Positions 41,501 through 44,500 of a stretch of DNA of 64,000 bases are shown here, one piece after another. Each line of letters begins with the position of its first letter. The stretch's first letter is position 1. The notes beneath the pieces are model-generated. The model saw only the letters and a list, made by a program, of their open reading frames with translations, had not been told where the DNA came from and searched no databases. Location of the stretch: assembly GCA_963556255.1 (NCBI GenBank), contig OY744607.1:46788611-46852610 (forward strand), given 5' to 3'. The position numbers and the translations under genes were made by a program. This DNA comes from Allolobophora icterica (taxonomy: Eukaryota > Annelida > Clitellata > Crassiclitellata > Lumbricidae).

Positions 41501-44500
41501 TTCTGAAAAATTGCACGATCTCCACAACGACTATCCTCTGGCTCCCGAGAGCATCTCGTCGGAATTTACATATAATATACCAAAACTAATTCCGAACTTG
41601 AACGATAAAAAGAAATACGTTGTACATTACGAAAATTTGAAGTTGTACGAAAGTCTCGGGTTGAAAATCGCGAAAATTCATAGAGGGATAGGCCCTACTA
41701 TTCGAAGAAAGCCCTTGGTTGAAATATTATGTAGACCTAAACACTGAATTGAGAACGAGTGCCACTAATAACTTTGAGAAAGACTTTTTCAAATTGATGA
41801 ACAATAGCGTCTTTGGAAAAACTCTTGAAAGGATCGAAAATCATGTAGATATAAAATTGGTATGTCACGAGAAGGAAGCTATCAAGCTAGCTGCAAAAAC
41901 GAATTATGACCGCCTGACGATTTTCGACGAGAATCTAATCGCCGTTCACATGAAAAGACCGAGGTTGTTTTATAATAAACCGATATATCTAGGCATGTGT
42001 ATATTAGATTTAAGTAAAACTTTGATGTACGACTTTCATTACAATTTTATACGGCAAAAATACGGAGACAGAGCTAAATTGTTATTTACCGATACAGATT
42101 CGTTGGCATATGAAATACAAACAGAAGATTTTTACGACGATATCGCCGAAGACGTTGCGGTTCGATTCGATACGAGTGATTACCCAGAAGATCACCCATC
42201 GGGTTTAAGAAGCGGAATGAACAAGAAAGTTATCGGTATGTTCAAAGACGAATCAGCAGGAAAACAGATTTCCGAGTTTGTAGGTTTAAGGGCCAAGTTG
42301 TACTCGTATAGAATGGATGGTGAAGATCATAAGAAGTGTAAAGGCATTAAGCAAAATGTTGTTAAGAAAACGATAACTCACGATGATTACAAAAACTGTC
42401 TTTTTACCAAAAGAGAACGACTAAGAAAAATGAACGTTTTTAGATCGTATCATCATGATATTTATACCGAACAGGTAAATAAAGTTGCATTATCCGCGGA
42501 TGATGACAAACGAGTAATAATGGAAGACGGTATTCACACACTAGCGTACGGACATTACTCGTTACGCTGCGCACATAAAGAATCTATTCGTTGATTATAA
42601 AATGAGTTTTAGAAGTGTTACAGAAATTGACGTTTGCGGAGTCGTGTTACCGAATGTTCCTTTGTCGAATATACAACTGCTAGACGCCGCTAAGAAGAAA
42701 CTAAATATCACAAACTTCAGAGGCGTGTTCCTACGAGACGAGTTGCCCGAGAGACCGAGTAGGCCTACTAACGAAAGCGGCATTCTTAACCTAGATAAAT
42801 CTAGTGGGAGCGGGACTCATTGGGTGTGTTGGATCAAGAAGAAAGGCGAAATTTCGGCGAAATATTTCGATGGCTATGGTCTCCCTCCACCTACCGAGCT
42901 ACTGAAATATTTAAGCTGTCCAGTTTATTATAACAGCGAACGAATACAGCCCGATAACGAAGTGTTTTGCGGTCATCTGTGCTTGTACGTGTTGAAGATG
43001 ATGGACGATGGCGCGAATTTTCAAGAAGTTATAAACGGTTTGTTTTAATATATCTATATCTATATATATATATATTATAAAATGCCTGTGGATAAATTCG
43101 GACATACTGATGTTGGATATTCAGAAAGAGTAATTGCCGGAGGAGTTACATTGTCTCAAGCAAATGCTACTTTCCTTCGTATGGATGGAACAAACGCTGC
43201 AACTGGAAATATTAATTTAGATTCTCATAAAATTGTCAACGTGTTAGATCCTACTAACCCCCAAGATGGTGCTACCAAATATTACGTAGATAATGCTCAT
43301 AAGAAATGTTATCTCGGATATATACCTAATTTAGAAACCGACGAGAGTAGTACCGGATTCGTCGCTAGTGCCAGTTCACACATAGACGGATATCGAGCGT
43401 ACGGAGCGTTCAATAGTCTCAACGCGGATGGATTGAACGGATCTTGGGTTTCTAATGATTCTTTGAATACCTGGATACAGATAAAATGTCCTGAGCCGGT
43501 TAAAATTTGGCGAATCGCGTTGAAAGCTATCGATAATGTATATAAAATACACAGGGTCTTTTGGACCATATCAGGGCGTAACGATGGCGATTCGACATTT
43601 ACGACGTTATTTACGATGACCACTCCGTTATTGAGAACCGCAACTGCGCCGTCATTTTTCAATATTTCAACGAATACTGCGTATCAGTATTACAGATTTA
43701 CGAAAACACATATTCCCGGTGGGACTATTATTATCGGTCAGATTAACGTAGGACTTCATAGCATACAATTATACATATACGATACTTACATCGATAAGTA
43801 TAATTGCCCTCCTTTGAGCTCATGAGCTCAACCAACGGTTTGTTCTGATATAAATAAAATATATACATTGTATATATATTATAAAATGCCTGTGGATAAA
43901 TTCGGACATACTGATGTTGGATACTCGGAAAGAATAATTGCCGGAGGAGTTACATTGTCTCAAGCAAATGCTACTTTCCTTCGTATGGATGGAACAAACG
44001 CCGCGACCGAGAATATTAATTTAGATTCTCATAAACTGGTCAACGTGTTAGAACCTACTAATTCCCAAGATGGTGCTACCAAAAATTACGTAGATTTAAA
44101 CAGCGGTGTAAACAAAGTTTCTAAGACTGGTGACGTTATGACCGGCAATCTATTTTTAAGTGTGGGCTCGGATCGCCAACGTAATATGGGGTGTAAGGAT
44201 CTACGCGGAAACAAACTGTTTGCTTTGATACTGGGTAATCTGTTAAACAAAATAGAAGGTTATTTAAACCAACCTATAACGTTGCAATCGATCGAAGGTT
44301 TCTTGTGCAAAGTGGGAACGGAAAATATAATTCGATTCGGTAAATCGTCCAGCGACCATAAAATCGATGTTTACCAAGATATCGTTATGAGACAAAAATC
44401 TATAACCGATTTAAAAAACCCTGTTAATCCTCAAGATGCCTCCACTAAAAATTATGTAGATAACGCTCTTAGTAGAGCGGATAATAATGCTCTTAAAAAA

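Noticed and set aside
41680..41750. Programmed ribosomal frameshift in the polymerase
   Set aside because: No slippery heptamer or pseudoknot recognised, and the break coincides with excess bases resembling a genome-wide repeated palindrome. Decay is simpler.
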